Under the pieces are notes generated by a model that saw only the letters and a list, made by a program, of their open reading frames with translations, searched no databases and was not told the DNA's origin. From NCBI RefSeq assembly GCF_902459465.1, contig NC_047082.1, forward strand, positions 3,906,001-3,970,000: a stretch of 64,000 nucleotides of DNA, read 5' to 3'. This DNA is from Asterias rubens. Its lineage: Eukaryota; Echinodermata; Asteroidea; Forcipulatida; Asteriidae. A program made the position numbers and the translations under genes. Below are positions 42,290 to 53,432 of the stretch, in pieces. Every line of letters starts with the position of its first letter. Within the stretch, counting starts at the first letter, position 1.

Positions 42290-45130
42290 AACTTTCACCT
42301 GTGTTTTGAATTACCCATACTTCCCCTGGTATTGCGTATTCACTACACTTTCACCTGTGTTTTGAATTACCCATACTTCCCCTGGTATTGCGTATTCACT
42401 ACACTTTCACATGTGTTTTGAATTTATACCCATACTTCCCTTGGTCTTGCGTATTCTCTACACTTTCACATGTGTTTCAAATTATCAATACCTCCCCTGG
42501 TATTGCGTATTCTTTACACTTTCTACTGTGTTTTGAATTCCCCATACTACCCCTGGTATTGCGTATTCTCTACACTTTCACATGTGTTTCAAATTATCCA
42601 TACCTCCCCTGGTATTGCGTATTCTTTACACTTTCAACTGTGTTTTGAATTACCCATACTTCCCCTGGTGTTGTGTATTCTCTACACTTCCTCACCTGTG
42701 TTTTGAATTACCCATACTTCCCCTGGTGTTGCGTATTCACTACACTTTCAACTGTGTTTTGAATTACCCATACTTCCCCTGGTGTTGCGTATTCTCTTCA
42801 CTTTCAACTGTGTTTTGAATAATACCCATACTTCCCTTGGTCTTGCGTATTCTCTACACTTCCTCACCTGTGTTTTGAATTACCCATCCCCTGCTATTGC
42901 GTATTCACTACACTTTCACATGTGTTTTGAATTACCCATACTTCACCTGGTGTTGCTTATTCTCTTCACTTTCACATGTGTTTTGAATTACCCATACTTC
43001 CCCTGGTGTTGCGTATTCTCTGCACTTCCTCACCTGTGTTTTGAATTACCCATCCCCTGCTATTGCGTATTCACTACACTTTCACATGTGTTTTGAATTA
43101 CCCATACTTCACCTGGTGTTGCGTATTCAATACATTTTCACATGTGTTTTGAATTACCCATACTTCCCCTGGTATTGCGTATTCTCTACACTTCCTCACC
43201 TGTGTTTTGAATTACCCATCCCCTGCTATTGCGTATTCACTACACTTTCACATGTGTTTTGATTACCCATACTTCACCTGGTGTTGCGTATTCAATACAC
43301 TTTCACATGTGTTTTGGATTACCCATACTTCCCCTGGTGTTGCGTATTCTCTTCACTTTCACATGTGTTTTGAATTACCCATACTTCCCCTGGTGTTGCG
43401 TATTCTCTACACTTTCACATGTGTTTTGAATTACCCATACTTCCCCTGGTGTTGCGTATTCAATACACTTTCATCTGTGTTTTGAATTACCCATACTTCC
43501 CTTGGTCTTGCGTATTCTCTACACTTTCACATGTGTTTTGAATTACCCATAATTCCCCTGGTCTTAATTGCGTATTCTCTAAGTTTTCACATGTGTTTTG
43601 AGTTTATACCCATACTTCCCCTGGTATTGCGTATTCTTTACACTTTCACCTGTGTTTTGAATTACCCATACTTCCCTTGGTCTTGCGTATTCTCTACACT
43701 TTCACATGTCTTTCAAATTACCCATACCTAGTGTTGCTAATTCTCTCCACTTTCAACTGTGTTTTGAAGTACCCATACTTCCCTTGGTCTTGCGTATTCT
43801 CTACACTTTCACATGTGTTTTGAATTACCCATAATTCCCCTGGTCTTAATTGCGTATTCTCTACGCTTTCACTTGTGTTTTGAATTTATACCCATACTTC
43901 CCCTGGTCTTGCTTATTCTCTACACTTTCAACTGTGCTGTGAATTATGCCCATACCCCCTGGTGAAGCGTATTCACTACACGTTCACATGTGTTTTGAAT
44001 TACCCATACTTCCCCTGGTGTTGCGTATTCTCTGCACTTTCAACTGTGTTTTGAATTACCCATACATCCCCTGGTGTTGTGAATTCTCTACATTTTCACA
44101 TGTGTTTTGAGTTACCAATAATTCCCCTTGTGTTGCGTATTCTCTTCACTTTCACATGTGTTTTGAATTACCCATACTTCCCCTGGTGTTGCGTATTCTC
44201 TGCACTTTCAACTGTGTTTTGAATTACCCATACCTAGTGTTGCGTATTCTTTACACTTTCACTGTGTTTTGAATTACCCATACTTCCCTTGGTCTTGCGT
44301 ATTCTCTACACTTTCACATGTGTTTTGAATTACCCATAATACCCCTGGTCTTAATTGCGTATTCTCTACGCTTTCACATGTGTTTTGAATTTATACCCAT
44401 ACTTCCCCTGGTGTTGCGTATTCTCTACACTTCACATGTGTTCTGAATTACCCATACTTCCCCTGGTCTTGCGTATTCTGTACACTTTCAACTGTGTTTT
44501 GAATTATCCATACATCCCCTGGTCTTGCGTATTCTCTACACTTTCACATGTGTTTTGAGTTGCCCATAATTCCCCTAATCCTACGTATTCTCTACACTTT
44601 CACATGTGTTTTGAATTACCCATACTTCCCCTGGTGTTGCATATTCTTTACACGTTCACATGTGTTGTGAATTATGCCCATACTTCCCCTGGCATTGCGT
44701 ATTCTTTACACTTTCATCTGTGTTTCGAATTACCCATACTTCCCCTGGTGTTGCGTATTCTCTTCACTTTCACATGTGTTTTGAATTACCCATACTTCCC
44801 CTGGTGTTGCGTATTCTCTACACTTTCACCTGTGTTTTGAATTACCCATACTACCCCTGGTGTTGCGTATTCTCTTCACTTTCACATGTGTTTTGAATTA
44901 CCCATACTTCCCTTGGTCTTGCTTATTCTCTACACTTTCAACTGTGTTGTGAATTATGCCCATACTTCCCCAGGTATTGCGTATTCTTTACACTTTCATC
45001 TGTGTATTGAATTACCCATACTCCCCTGGTGTTGCGTATTCACTACACTTTCAACTGTGTTTTGAACTACCCATACTTGCCCTGGTGTTGCGTATTCTCT
45101 ACACTTCACATGTGTTTTGAAGCAGCCTCG
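42290..45130 (+). repeat. 56-bp tandem repeat array (about 50 units)
   Basis: The unit is CACATGTGTTTTGAATTACC plus CATACTTCCCCTGGTGTTGCGTATTCTCTACACTTT. Units vary mainly at the first bases (CACATG, CACCTG, CAACTG, CATCTG) and the CTGGT(A/G)TTGC segment. Open frames of 60-100 codons here are shadows produced by the repeat. Confidence 0.95.
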
Positions 45131-45382
45131 CCTGGTGTGACGACCCTTTCTGGAGTGGTTAATTTATTACCATTAACCTTAGCCCTGTTGAAATATTTGG
45201 TCAATGTCAGTTTTCTTTAAGGATGGTAGACTTAAAATTGATCCAATGTCATCTCCAGTATCATTTATTGGCAAATATGAAGTGAGAAAACATCACTACT
45301 TATCATGCGCAAACTGTTGAACAAATTTGTGACGTTTGTGATAATACGTCAGCACTTTTCCGAAGAATTTTGGCGACTTGCT
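45131..45382. other. No recognised feature
   Basis: Sequence between the array and fragment Y minus copy; non-coding by inspection. Confidence 0.3.
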
Positions 45383-45583
45383 TTACACACGATTGGTAAC
45401 AAAATTACTGCCCTTTATAAGAACTTGTTCTCCAACCAGCACATCATCATCTGGATAGAAGTCGTCATCATCTGTCGAGTTAGGATCCCATTGGAACAAG
45501 CGTTGACACCTCTTGGCACCACCAGTGCAGCTTAGTTGCGAAACCACAATCGGTGAAATCCTAAGCACTCTTGAGGGCACCAT
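45383..45583 (-). pseudogene. Exon-like fragment Y, minus copy
   Basis: A 66-codon open frame whose homologous part starts GGAKRCQRLFQWDPNSTDDD and continues DFYPDDDVLVGEQVLIKGSNF. It parallels the plus copy at 42060-42281. Upstream residues (VPSRVLRISPIVVSQLSCT) have no plus-strand counterpart. Confidence 0.5.
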
Positions 45584-45721
45584 TTCATTTAAGCAAGCAA
45601 CAACTACTTTCTGCTTAGCACTTCTGCGTTTAAAGCAAAGCGCTAAATTGCGTCTAGCTCGTTAGATTTGTAAGACGGTACATCGTTGTTACAAACCACT
45701 GGTAGCGCATCTAATTGAACT

Positions 45722-45832
45722 TCACTGAACAGAGAACATATCAACCATTGCACTTTGGACCTTTAGATCATCACGAGTTTCAGGTGGCCGAGGGGGTCCA
45801 CTGACAGGCACAGGTGTTTGCACGACTCTGCT
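45722..45832 (-). pseudogene. Exon-like fragment X, minus copy
   Basis: Preceded by A-rich sequence ending AAGCAG; reads SRVVQTPVPVSGPPRPPETR and stops at 45722. The donor seen in the plus copy (GTATGT) is degraded to GTTGATATG. Confidence 0.5.
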
Positions 45833-46315
45833 TTTTTTTTGGCCAAAATTTTCAATAAAAAGTTGAACAGAACTCTCCTTGTAATTAACCTTACTTGTAA
45901 CTCGTGTTTTATTTGCATCAACCCTACCATCCCTCCCCCCCCCCCAATTCAAATATGGAAGGCCCATCTTATCCCAATGGAACCCACCCCCACACTATAA
46001 GGACCAATATTAGCCCCCCTACAGTGTGGGGAGGGTTCCATCAGGTTAAGATGGACCCTCAGGCCACCATGTTTTAACTACAATGCAATTGGGCATGTAT
46101 AAAGTCGCTTTTAGCTAAGTATTTTTGCGCATATGAAATTAGGTGTAAAAATAATACACACCCATTGCTGCACTGTGTTCAAATATGGCGGCCAAGTAGA
46201 CGACTCAAGTAATAATGAGATATTAGTCTTCAACTTTAGGGCAACCAAAACTTTAATTGATTCACCCCTAAAAATTAGCCTTTATTTTCGTACACAGCAA
46301 ACCAAACTTAAAGTA
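45833..46315. other. No recognised feature; C-tract
   Basis: A C homopolymer lies near 45932-45946. CCCACACTATAAGGACC and an inverted TACAGTGTGGGGAGGG form a short foldback at about 45985-46035. Confidence 0.35.
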
Positions 46316-46317
46316 TT

Positions 46318-48235
46318 TAAAACCATAAGGCTATAGCCTTGCAATCATTTTCAAGCAAAATTTGATAAAACCATAAGGCTATAGTCTTGCAACCATTTTC
46401 AAGCAAAATTTGATAAAACCATAAGGCTATAGCCTTGCCTACATTTTCAGGCAAAAACCATAAGGCTATAGTCTTGCAACCATTTTCAAGCAAAATTTGA
46501 TAAAACCATAAGGCTATAGTCTTGCAACCATTTTCAAGCAAAATTTGATAAAACCATAAGGCTATAGTCTTGCAACCATTTTCAAGCAAAATTTGATAAA
46601 ACCATAAGGCTATAGCCTTGCCTACATTTTCAGGCAAAAACCATAAGGCTACCATTTTCAAGCAAAATTTGATAAAACCATAAGGCTATAGTCTTGCAAC
46701 CATTTTCAGGCAAAATTTGATAAAACCATAAGGCTATAGTCTTGCAACCTCATTCGAGCAAAATTTGATAAAACCATAAGGCTATAGTCTTGCAACCATT
46801 TTCAAGCAAAATTTGATAAAACCATAAGGCTATAGCCTTGCCTACATTTTCAGGCAAAAACCATAAGGCTACCATTTTCAAGCAAAATTTGATAAAACCA
46901 TAAGGCTATAGTCTTGCAACCATTTTCAGGCAAAATTTGATAAAACCATAAGGCTATAGTCTTGCAACAATTTTCGAGCAAAATTTGATAAAACCATAAG
47001 GCTATAGTCTTGCAACCATTTTCAAGCAAAATTTGATAAAACCATAAGGCTATAGTCTTGCAACCATTTTCAAGCAAAATTTGATAAAACCATAAGGCTA
47101 TAGCCTTGCCTACATTTTCAGGCAAAAACCATAAGGCTATAGTCTTGCAACCATTTTCAAGCAAAATTTGATAAAACCATAAGGCTATAGTCTTGCAACC
47201 ATTTTCAAGCAAAATTTGATAAAACCATAAGGCTATAGTCTTGCAACCTCATTCGAGCAAAATTTGATAAAACCATAAGGCTATAGTCTTGCAACCATTT
47301 TCAAGCAAAATTTGATAAAACCATAAGGCTATAGCCTTGCCTACATTTTCAGGCAAAAACCATAAGGCTACCATTTTCAAGCAAAATTTGATAAAACCAT
47401 AAGGCTATAGTCTTGCAACCATTTTCAGGCAAAATTTGATAAAACCATAAGGCTATAGTCTTGCAACCATTTTCGAGCAAAATTTGATAAAACCATAAGG
47501 CTATAGTCTTGCAACCATTTTCAAGCAAAATTTGATAAAACCATAAGGCTATAGTCTTGCAACCATTTTCAAGCAAAATTTGATAAAACCATAAGGCTAT
47601 AGCCTTGCCTACATTTTCAGGCAAAAACCATAAGGCTACCATTTTCAAGCAAAATTTGATAAAACCATAAGGCTATAGTCTTGCAATCATTTTCAAGCAA
47701 AATTTGATAAAACCATAAGGCTATAGTCTTGCAACCATTTTCAAGCAAAATTTGATAAAACCATAAGGCTATAGTCTTGCAACCATTTTCAAGCAAAATT
47801 TGATAAAACCATAAGGCTTATAGTCTTGCAATCATTTTCAAGCAAAATTTGATAAAACCATAAGGCTATAGTCTTGCAACCATTTTCAAGCAAAATTTGA
47901 TAAAACCATAAGGCTATAGTCTTGCAACCATTTTCAAGCAAAATTTGATAAAACCATAAGGCTATAGTCTTGCAACCATTTTCAGGCAAAATTTGATAAA
48001 ACCATAAGGCTATAGTCTTGCAACCATTTTCAAGCAAAATTTGATAAAACCATAAGGCTATAGTCTTGCAACCATTTTCAAGCAAAATTTGATAAAACCA
48101 TAAGGCTATAGCCTTGCCTACATTTTCAGGCAAAAACCATAAGGCTATAGTCTTGCAAGCAAAATTTGATAAAACCATAAGGCTATAGTCTTGCAACCAT
48201 TTTCAAGCAAAATTTGATAAAACCATAAGGCAACT
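46318..48235 (-). repeat. 48-bp tandem array with higher-order structure (about 40 units)
   Basis: The unit on the plus strand is TTGATAAAACCATAAGGCTA plus TAGTCTTGCAACCATTTTCAAGCAAAAT. A shorter variant unit (CCTTGCCTACATTTTCAGGC plus AAAAACCATAAGGCTA) recurs at about 46435, 46617, 46838, 47105, 47337, 47605 and 48112, giving a loose higher-order period. Some units carry the palindrome AAGGCTATAGCCTT. Minus-strand frames of up to 135 codons (repeat of ALWFYQILLENGCKTI) exist only because 48 is divisible by three. Confidence 0.95.
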
Positions 48236-48892
48236 GATTCTGCTAAGACCTATGCTTTAAGTGCTGATGTGATCTGCGTGTTTGCATCACTGTTGATGGT
48301 TCCAAGGCTGCAACAGGTGTTTTACTTGTCCCGCACGCGACTAGAGAAGTGCACAGTAGTAGACCACGTCAGCACGCTTTCTCAACTGATTCTGCTAAGA
48401 ATGAACGCTTTAAGTGTTGATGTGATATGCGTGTTTGCATCACTGTTGATAGTTCCAAGGCTGCAACAGGTGTCTTACTTGTCCCGCACGCGACTAGAGA
48501 AGTGCACAGTAGTAGACCACGTCAGCACGCTTTCTCAACTGATTCTGCTAAGAATGAACGCTTTAAGTGTTGATGTGATATGCGTGTTTGCATCACTGTT
48601 GATAGTTCCAAGGCTGCAACAGGTGTCTTACTTGTCCCGCACGCGACTAGAGAAGTGCACAGTAGTAGACCACGTCAGCACGCTTTCTCAACTGATTCTG
48701 CTAAGAACGAACGCTCTAAGTGTTGATGTTATATGCTTGTTCACATCACATGTTGATAGTTCCAAGGCTGCAACAGGTGTTTTACTTGTCCCACACGCGA
48801 CTAGAGAAGTGCAAGCAGCAGTAGACCAGGTCATCAGGGTTTATCCAACATGTATGGTCCAGTTGATAACAGACTTTGGTTTGAATCTGTAA
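48236..48892 (+). repeat. 153-bp tandem repeat, four units, open frame of 207 codons
   Basis: Units contain GATGTGATATGCGTGTTTGC, CCAAGGCTGCAACAGGTGT and GTCCCGCACGCGACTAGAGA. Units 2 and 3 are nearly identical and the last is diverged. The repeat length is a multiple of three, so the frame (MNALSVDVICVFASLLIVPR ...) stays open. A decayed fifth copy lies at about 49740-49880. Coding potential is doubtful. Confidence 0.8.
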
Positions 48893-48949
48893 TAAACAAC
48901 AAGAAACTGATTAGTTGATTGAGAAACAATCACAAGGGTTAAGTCCTGC

Positions 48950-51911
48950 AGTTTAAATCAATTTGGGCCTAAAACTAAAAGAAATCACAAGGGGGTAAAG
49001 CCAGCAGTTTTAGCCAATTTGGGCCTAAAATTTAAAAAATATAAGGGGTAAGTCCAGCCCTTTTAGCCAATTTGGACCTTTAATTAAAAAAAATCACAAG
49101 GGACTTACCCCTTATATTTTTTTTAATTTAAGGCCAAAATTGGCTAAAACTGCTGGCTTACCCCTTGCGATTTAAGTTTTAGCAAATTTGGGCCTAAAAT
49201 TTAAAAAATATAAGGGGTAAGTCCAGCCCTTTTAGCCAATTTGGGCCTTTAATTTGAAAAAAAATCACAAGGGACTTACCCCTTATATTTTTTCAATTTA
49301 AGGCCAAAATTGGCTAAAACTGCTGGCTTACCCCTTGCGATTTCAGTTTTAGCAAATTTGGGCCTAAAATTGAAAAAATATAAGGGGCAAGTCCAGCCCT
49401 TTTAGCCAATTTGGGCCTTTAATTTGAAAAAAAATCACAAGGGGTAAGTCCAGCAGATTTTGCAAATTTGGGCCTAAAATTGAAAAAATCACAAGGGGTA
49501 AAGTCCAGCAGTTTGAGTCAATAATTTGCGGCTTAAATTGAAAAATCACAAGGGGGTAAGTCCAACAGTTTTGTCAAATTTGGGCCTAAAATTGAATAAA
49601 ATCACAAGGGGGTAATTGTCCACAAGTTGAAATGTAAATTTGGGCATTAAATTAAAGAAGAAATGATGTGTTGACATGTGCATAAGAATGCACTTGAACG
49701 AGCTATTTTTATTGTAAACTAGTGTATTTCATTACCTGTTGTTCAGTCACATGTTGGTAGTTGCAAGGCTGCAACGAGCTGTTGTAATTGTCCCTGTAGA
49801 CTATAGGGTAATGCGTGATACTAGACCAGGTCATCATGGTAGGTCCAACTTATAGAAGACTGGTTTGAATCTGTAATGATAGTAAACAAAAATGAACTGA
49901 TTGGTTGATTAAGAAAGAGAAACAACGGGTAAGTCCAGCAGTTTTAGCCAGTTTGGGCCTTAAAATTAAAAACCACAAGGGGTAAGTCCAGCAGTTTTAG
50001 CCAATTTTGGCCTTAAAATTAAATACCACAAGGGGTAAGTCCAGCAGTTTTAACCAATTTGGGCCTAAAATTTAAAGAATCACAAGGGGGAAATGTCCAG
50101 CAGTTTTAGTAAATTTTAACCTAGAATTGAAAGACCACAAGGGGGTAAGTCCAGCAGTTTTAGCCAGTTTAGGCCAAAATTTGAAAGATTTTCCAGGGGT
50201 AAGTCTAGCAGTTTTAACCAATTTGGGCCTAAAATTGAGAAAATCACAAGGGGTAGGTCCAGCAAATTTAGTCAGTTTGGGCCTAAATTTGAAAAAAAGA
50301 TCAAAAGGGGTGAGTTTAGCAGTTTTAGTAAATTTGAGTCTAAATTTGAAAAAGATCAGAAGGGGTAAGTTCAGCAGTTGTAGTAAATTTTGGCCTAAAA
50401 TTTGAAAAATCACAAGGGGTATATCCAGCAGTGTTAGTCAATTTAGGCCTCAACTTGAAAGAATCAGAAGGGGCAGGTCCAGCAGTTTTAGCCAATTTGG
50501 TCCATTGAGAAAATCACAAGGGGTATTTAGTCCAGCAGTTTTAGTCAGTTTGGGCCTAAATTGTAGGGGTAAGTTTAGCAGTTTTAGCCAATTTAGGCCT
50601 AAAATTAAAATAATCACAAGGGGGTATGTCCAGCAGTTTAAGCCAATTTAGGTCTAAAATTTAAAGAATCACAAAGTGTAAGTCCAGCAGTTTAAGCCAA
50701 TTTGGTCCTCGAATTGAAAACATCACAAGGGGTATAAAGTGATCCAAATTAGGCCTTAAATTGAAAGAATCACAAGGTATAAGTCAAGCAGTTTCAGTCA
50801 ATTTGGTCCTTATATTGAACAAATCACAAGGGGTAAGTCAAGCAGTTTCAGTCAATTTGGTCCTTATATTGAACAAATCACAAGGGGTAAGTCAATCAGT
50901 TTTAGCCAATTTGGTCCTTATATTGAATAAATCATAAGGGGTAAGTCAAGCAGTTTTAGCCAATTTATGCCTAAAATTTAAAGAACCAGCAGGGGGTAAA
51001 GCGCAGCAGTTTAAGCAAATTTAGGCCTTAAATTGAAAGAATCACAAGGGGTAAGCCCAACAGTTTTAGAAATTTCTGGCCTAAAAAGGAAAGAATCAGA
51101 AGGAGTAAGTCCAGCAGTTTTTGCCAATTTGGTCCTTAAATTGAGAAAGTCACCATATAAGTCCAGCAGTTTTAGTCAGTTTGGCCCTAAATTTGAGGGG
51201 TAAGTTTAGCAGTTTTAGCCAATTTAGGCCTAAAATTGAAAAATCACATGGGGTACTAAGTCCAGCAGTTAAAGCCAAGTTAGGCCTAAAATTGAAATAA
51301 TCATAGGGGGTAAGCGCAGCAGTTTAAGCCAATTTAGGCCTAAAATTTAAAGAATCACAAGGGTTAAACCCAGCAATTTTAGCCAATTTGGTCCTTTTTA
51401 TTAATAAATTACAAGGGGCAAGTCCAGCAGTTTTAGACAATTTGGGCCTAAAATTTAAAGAATCACAAAAGGGGGTAAGCCTAACAGCTTCTAGCAATTT
51501 GGACCTAAAATTGAAAAAATTCACAAGGGGTAAGTCATCCAACAGTGTGGGCCTAAAAGTAATAAATAAAAAAAAAGGAATCAAAAAGAGTAAGTCCAGC
51601 AGTTTTAATCACAAGGGGGTAAGCCCAACAGCTTCAGCAAATTTGGACCTAAAAATGAAAGAATCACAAGGGGTAAATCCAGCAGTTTTAGACAATTTGG
51701 TCCATAAATTGGAAAAATCACAAGGGATAAGCTTCAGCAATTATAGACCATTTGGTCCTTAAATTGAAAAAAACACAAGGGGTAAGTCCAGCAGTTTTAG
51801 CCAATTTAGGGCTAAAATTGAAAGAATCAGAAGGGGTAAGCCCAACAGCTTCAGCCAATTTGGACCTAAAATGGAAAAAATATCACAAGGGGTACTAGAC
51901 AATCTTGGGCC

Positions 51912-51948
<37 letters not shown>

Positions 51949-52285
51949 AATCACAAAGGATAAGTCCAGTAGTTTTAGTTAATTTGGGCCTAATATTTAA
52001 AGAATCACAAGGGTCTGTCCAGCACTTTTAGCCAATTTGGACCTTAAATCACAAGGGGTAAGTCAAGCAGTTTTAGCCAATTCGGGCCTTGGTGAGTCCA
52101 GCAGGTTTATGAATTTAGGACCTAAAAAATAATGTTAAAAAAATCACAGGGGTCCATATCAAATTTGGGCCTGAAATTGAAAAAGAAGTTGCAGGGCTAA
52201 AATTGAAAGAATCGCAAGAAGTAGGCCTAAGTCAAGCAGTTTTAAACAATTTGGTGCTAAAATTGTAAGAATCACTAGGGGTAGG
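48950..52285 (+). repeat. 54- to 55-bp tandem array (about 60 degenerate units)
   Basis: Consensus unit AATCACAAGGGGTAAGTCCA plus GCAGTTTTAGCCAATTTGGGCCTAAAATTGAAAG. The array is interrupted at about 49650-49920 by unrelated sequence and by a poly-A tract at 51919-51946. Between about 49080 and 49360 two segments run in reverse orientation. Confidence 0.95.
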
Positions 52286-52287
52286 CT

Positions 52288-52419
52288 GGAAAAGTTTCCG
52301 TATGGCGCCACCACTTTTTCATTCGAAATAAAATAATATAGTATCTAATTTACCTGATTGATATATCCCTTTTTGTGAAAATGAGTGAAAAAGCGGTGGC
52401 GCCATACGGAAAGTTATCC
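52288..52419. mobile_element. 132-bp palindromic MITE, second copy
   Basis: Reverse-complement orientation of the element at 13715-13846, the same length and nearly identical. No target-site duplication is visible. A further broken end (GTGAAAAAGTGGTGG) follows at about 52429. Confidence 0.88.
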
Positions 52420-52639
52420 TTTTATATCGAGTGAAAAAGTGGTGGGGTGGGTATGTTCAGCAGTTTAATCAAATTGACATTTGTATTATAGGCCTATCAG
52501 TATCAGTACACATACGAGTATCACATGTTTTCAAACCTGCCGCCGGCCCAACAGTAATTCCTACAATTTGCTTCATTTCGAACCCCATAACCACCGAAGG
52601 ATATCTTCAAGTTATACTATAAGTAATTTTCAACTCACC
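52420..52639. other. No recognised feature
   Basis: Downstream of the candidate exon on its strand, so possibly intron. Confidence 0.25.
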
Positions 52640-52664
52640 TCTATGACTTTCAAGTTTTTCCATC
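52640..52664 (-). CDS. Candidate first coding exon, unknown gene
   Basis: Minus strand: ATG GAA AAA CTT GAA AGT CAT AGA G followed by the consensus donor GTGAGT. About 80 bp upstream, at 52733-52800, is a CpG-rich stretch with ACAAAATGGCGGAC, a YY1-type motif often found just downstream of animal transcription starts. Together these look like a first exon coding MEKLESHR. No downstream exon could be assigned; fragments X and Y at 45.4-45.8 kb are on the same strand, but a link is speculation. Its orientation is head-to-head with NME6, 1.5 kb away. Confidence 0.3.
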
Positions 52665-52732
52665 CGCTGAATTGACGACAAAACGTGGAAAGTTGAAGAG
52701 AAAACATTGAGTCTCAGCGTACCAGAAAAAGT

Positions 52733-52800
52733 CCGCCATTTTGTATGCGCGCGCACACGGCGCGGCATCGTGCATAACAAAGCCGCGGCAATTTCTGTGG
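52733..52800 (-). promoter_or_regulatory. Candidate CpG-rich promoter with YY1-like motif
   Basis: Contains GCGCGCGCACACGGCGCGGC and, on the minus strand, AAAATGGCGGAC. Strong local GC and CpG contrast with AT-rich flanks. Confidence 0.4.
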
Positions 52801-52864
52801 GTGAAACTTTCAACAAGGGGTATTGCAAAAATAAAAAAAACTCAGTGTTCAATGAGCTGTTCAA

Positions 52865-53295
52865 TTAAATAAGTACTTCGATTACAACGGGTATAGTTAT
52901 TTCTACCATACTAATTTGACAATTGGAGGGGGGATATTTAATTTGTTGTCCCTAAAAATGTAGCGATCACCCCTCCCAAAATAATGGAACTTGAACCATA
53001 AGGATAACACGTACATTTGATTCATGTAGAAACAAATTAATGAATAACTTTTTAATTATTAACCATCTCAATATATTTCGGTAAACTTGCGTTTATTTTC
53101 AAAGCCTCATTTACAAAACTGCTTATGCATCAAAAGTTGCTAAGCACATGCAGCATGATGTTTGCCAGAGTGTGGTAAGCTGAAATAACATTATAATGTA
53201 CAAAATGTTACTCAGTATCCTGCTTAGCTGTGCTTAGCAGAAATAAGGATAGGCTTCACCTCCTTTGGTAACCACTCTAAAAATAAATGACCATC
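52865..53295. other. Intergenic with foldback relic
   Basis: 53100-53240 contains TTGCTAAGCACATGC and GCTTAGCTGTGCTTAGCAG, echoing the 1309-1548 element. No gene. Confidence 0.35.
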
Positions 53296-53432
53296 AAAAC
53301 TACGTAACTTCAGAGGGAGCTGTTTCTCACAATGTTTTGTACTATCAACCTCTCCCCATTACTGGTAATCAAGAAAGGTTTTTTATGATGATATTACTTT
53401 GAGTAATTACCAGTAGTGTCCACTGCCTTTAA
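53296..53432. mobile_element. TTAA-flanked MITE, family A, truncated copy 13
   Basis: Right third only, ending AATTACCAGTAGTGTCCACTGCC then TTTAA. Further remnant-like sequence continues to about 53610. Confidence 0.75.

Noticed and set aside
42388-44896. Many frames of 60-104 codons (LPILPLVLRILYTF repeats)
   Set aside because: Shadows of the 56-bp array; the same sequence reads in several frames depending on small indels.
46317-48196. Minus-strand frames of 99-135 codons (ALWFYQILLENGCK repeats)
   Set aside because: The 48-bp tandem unit is divisible by three; the frames break at the shorter variant units and show no independent sign of coding.
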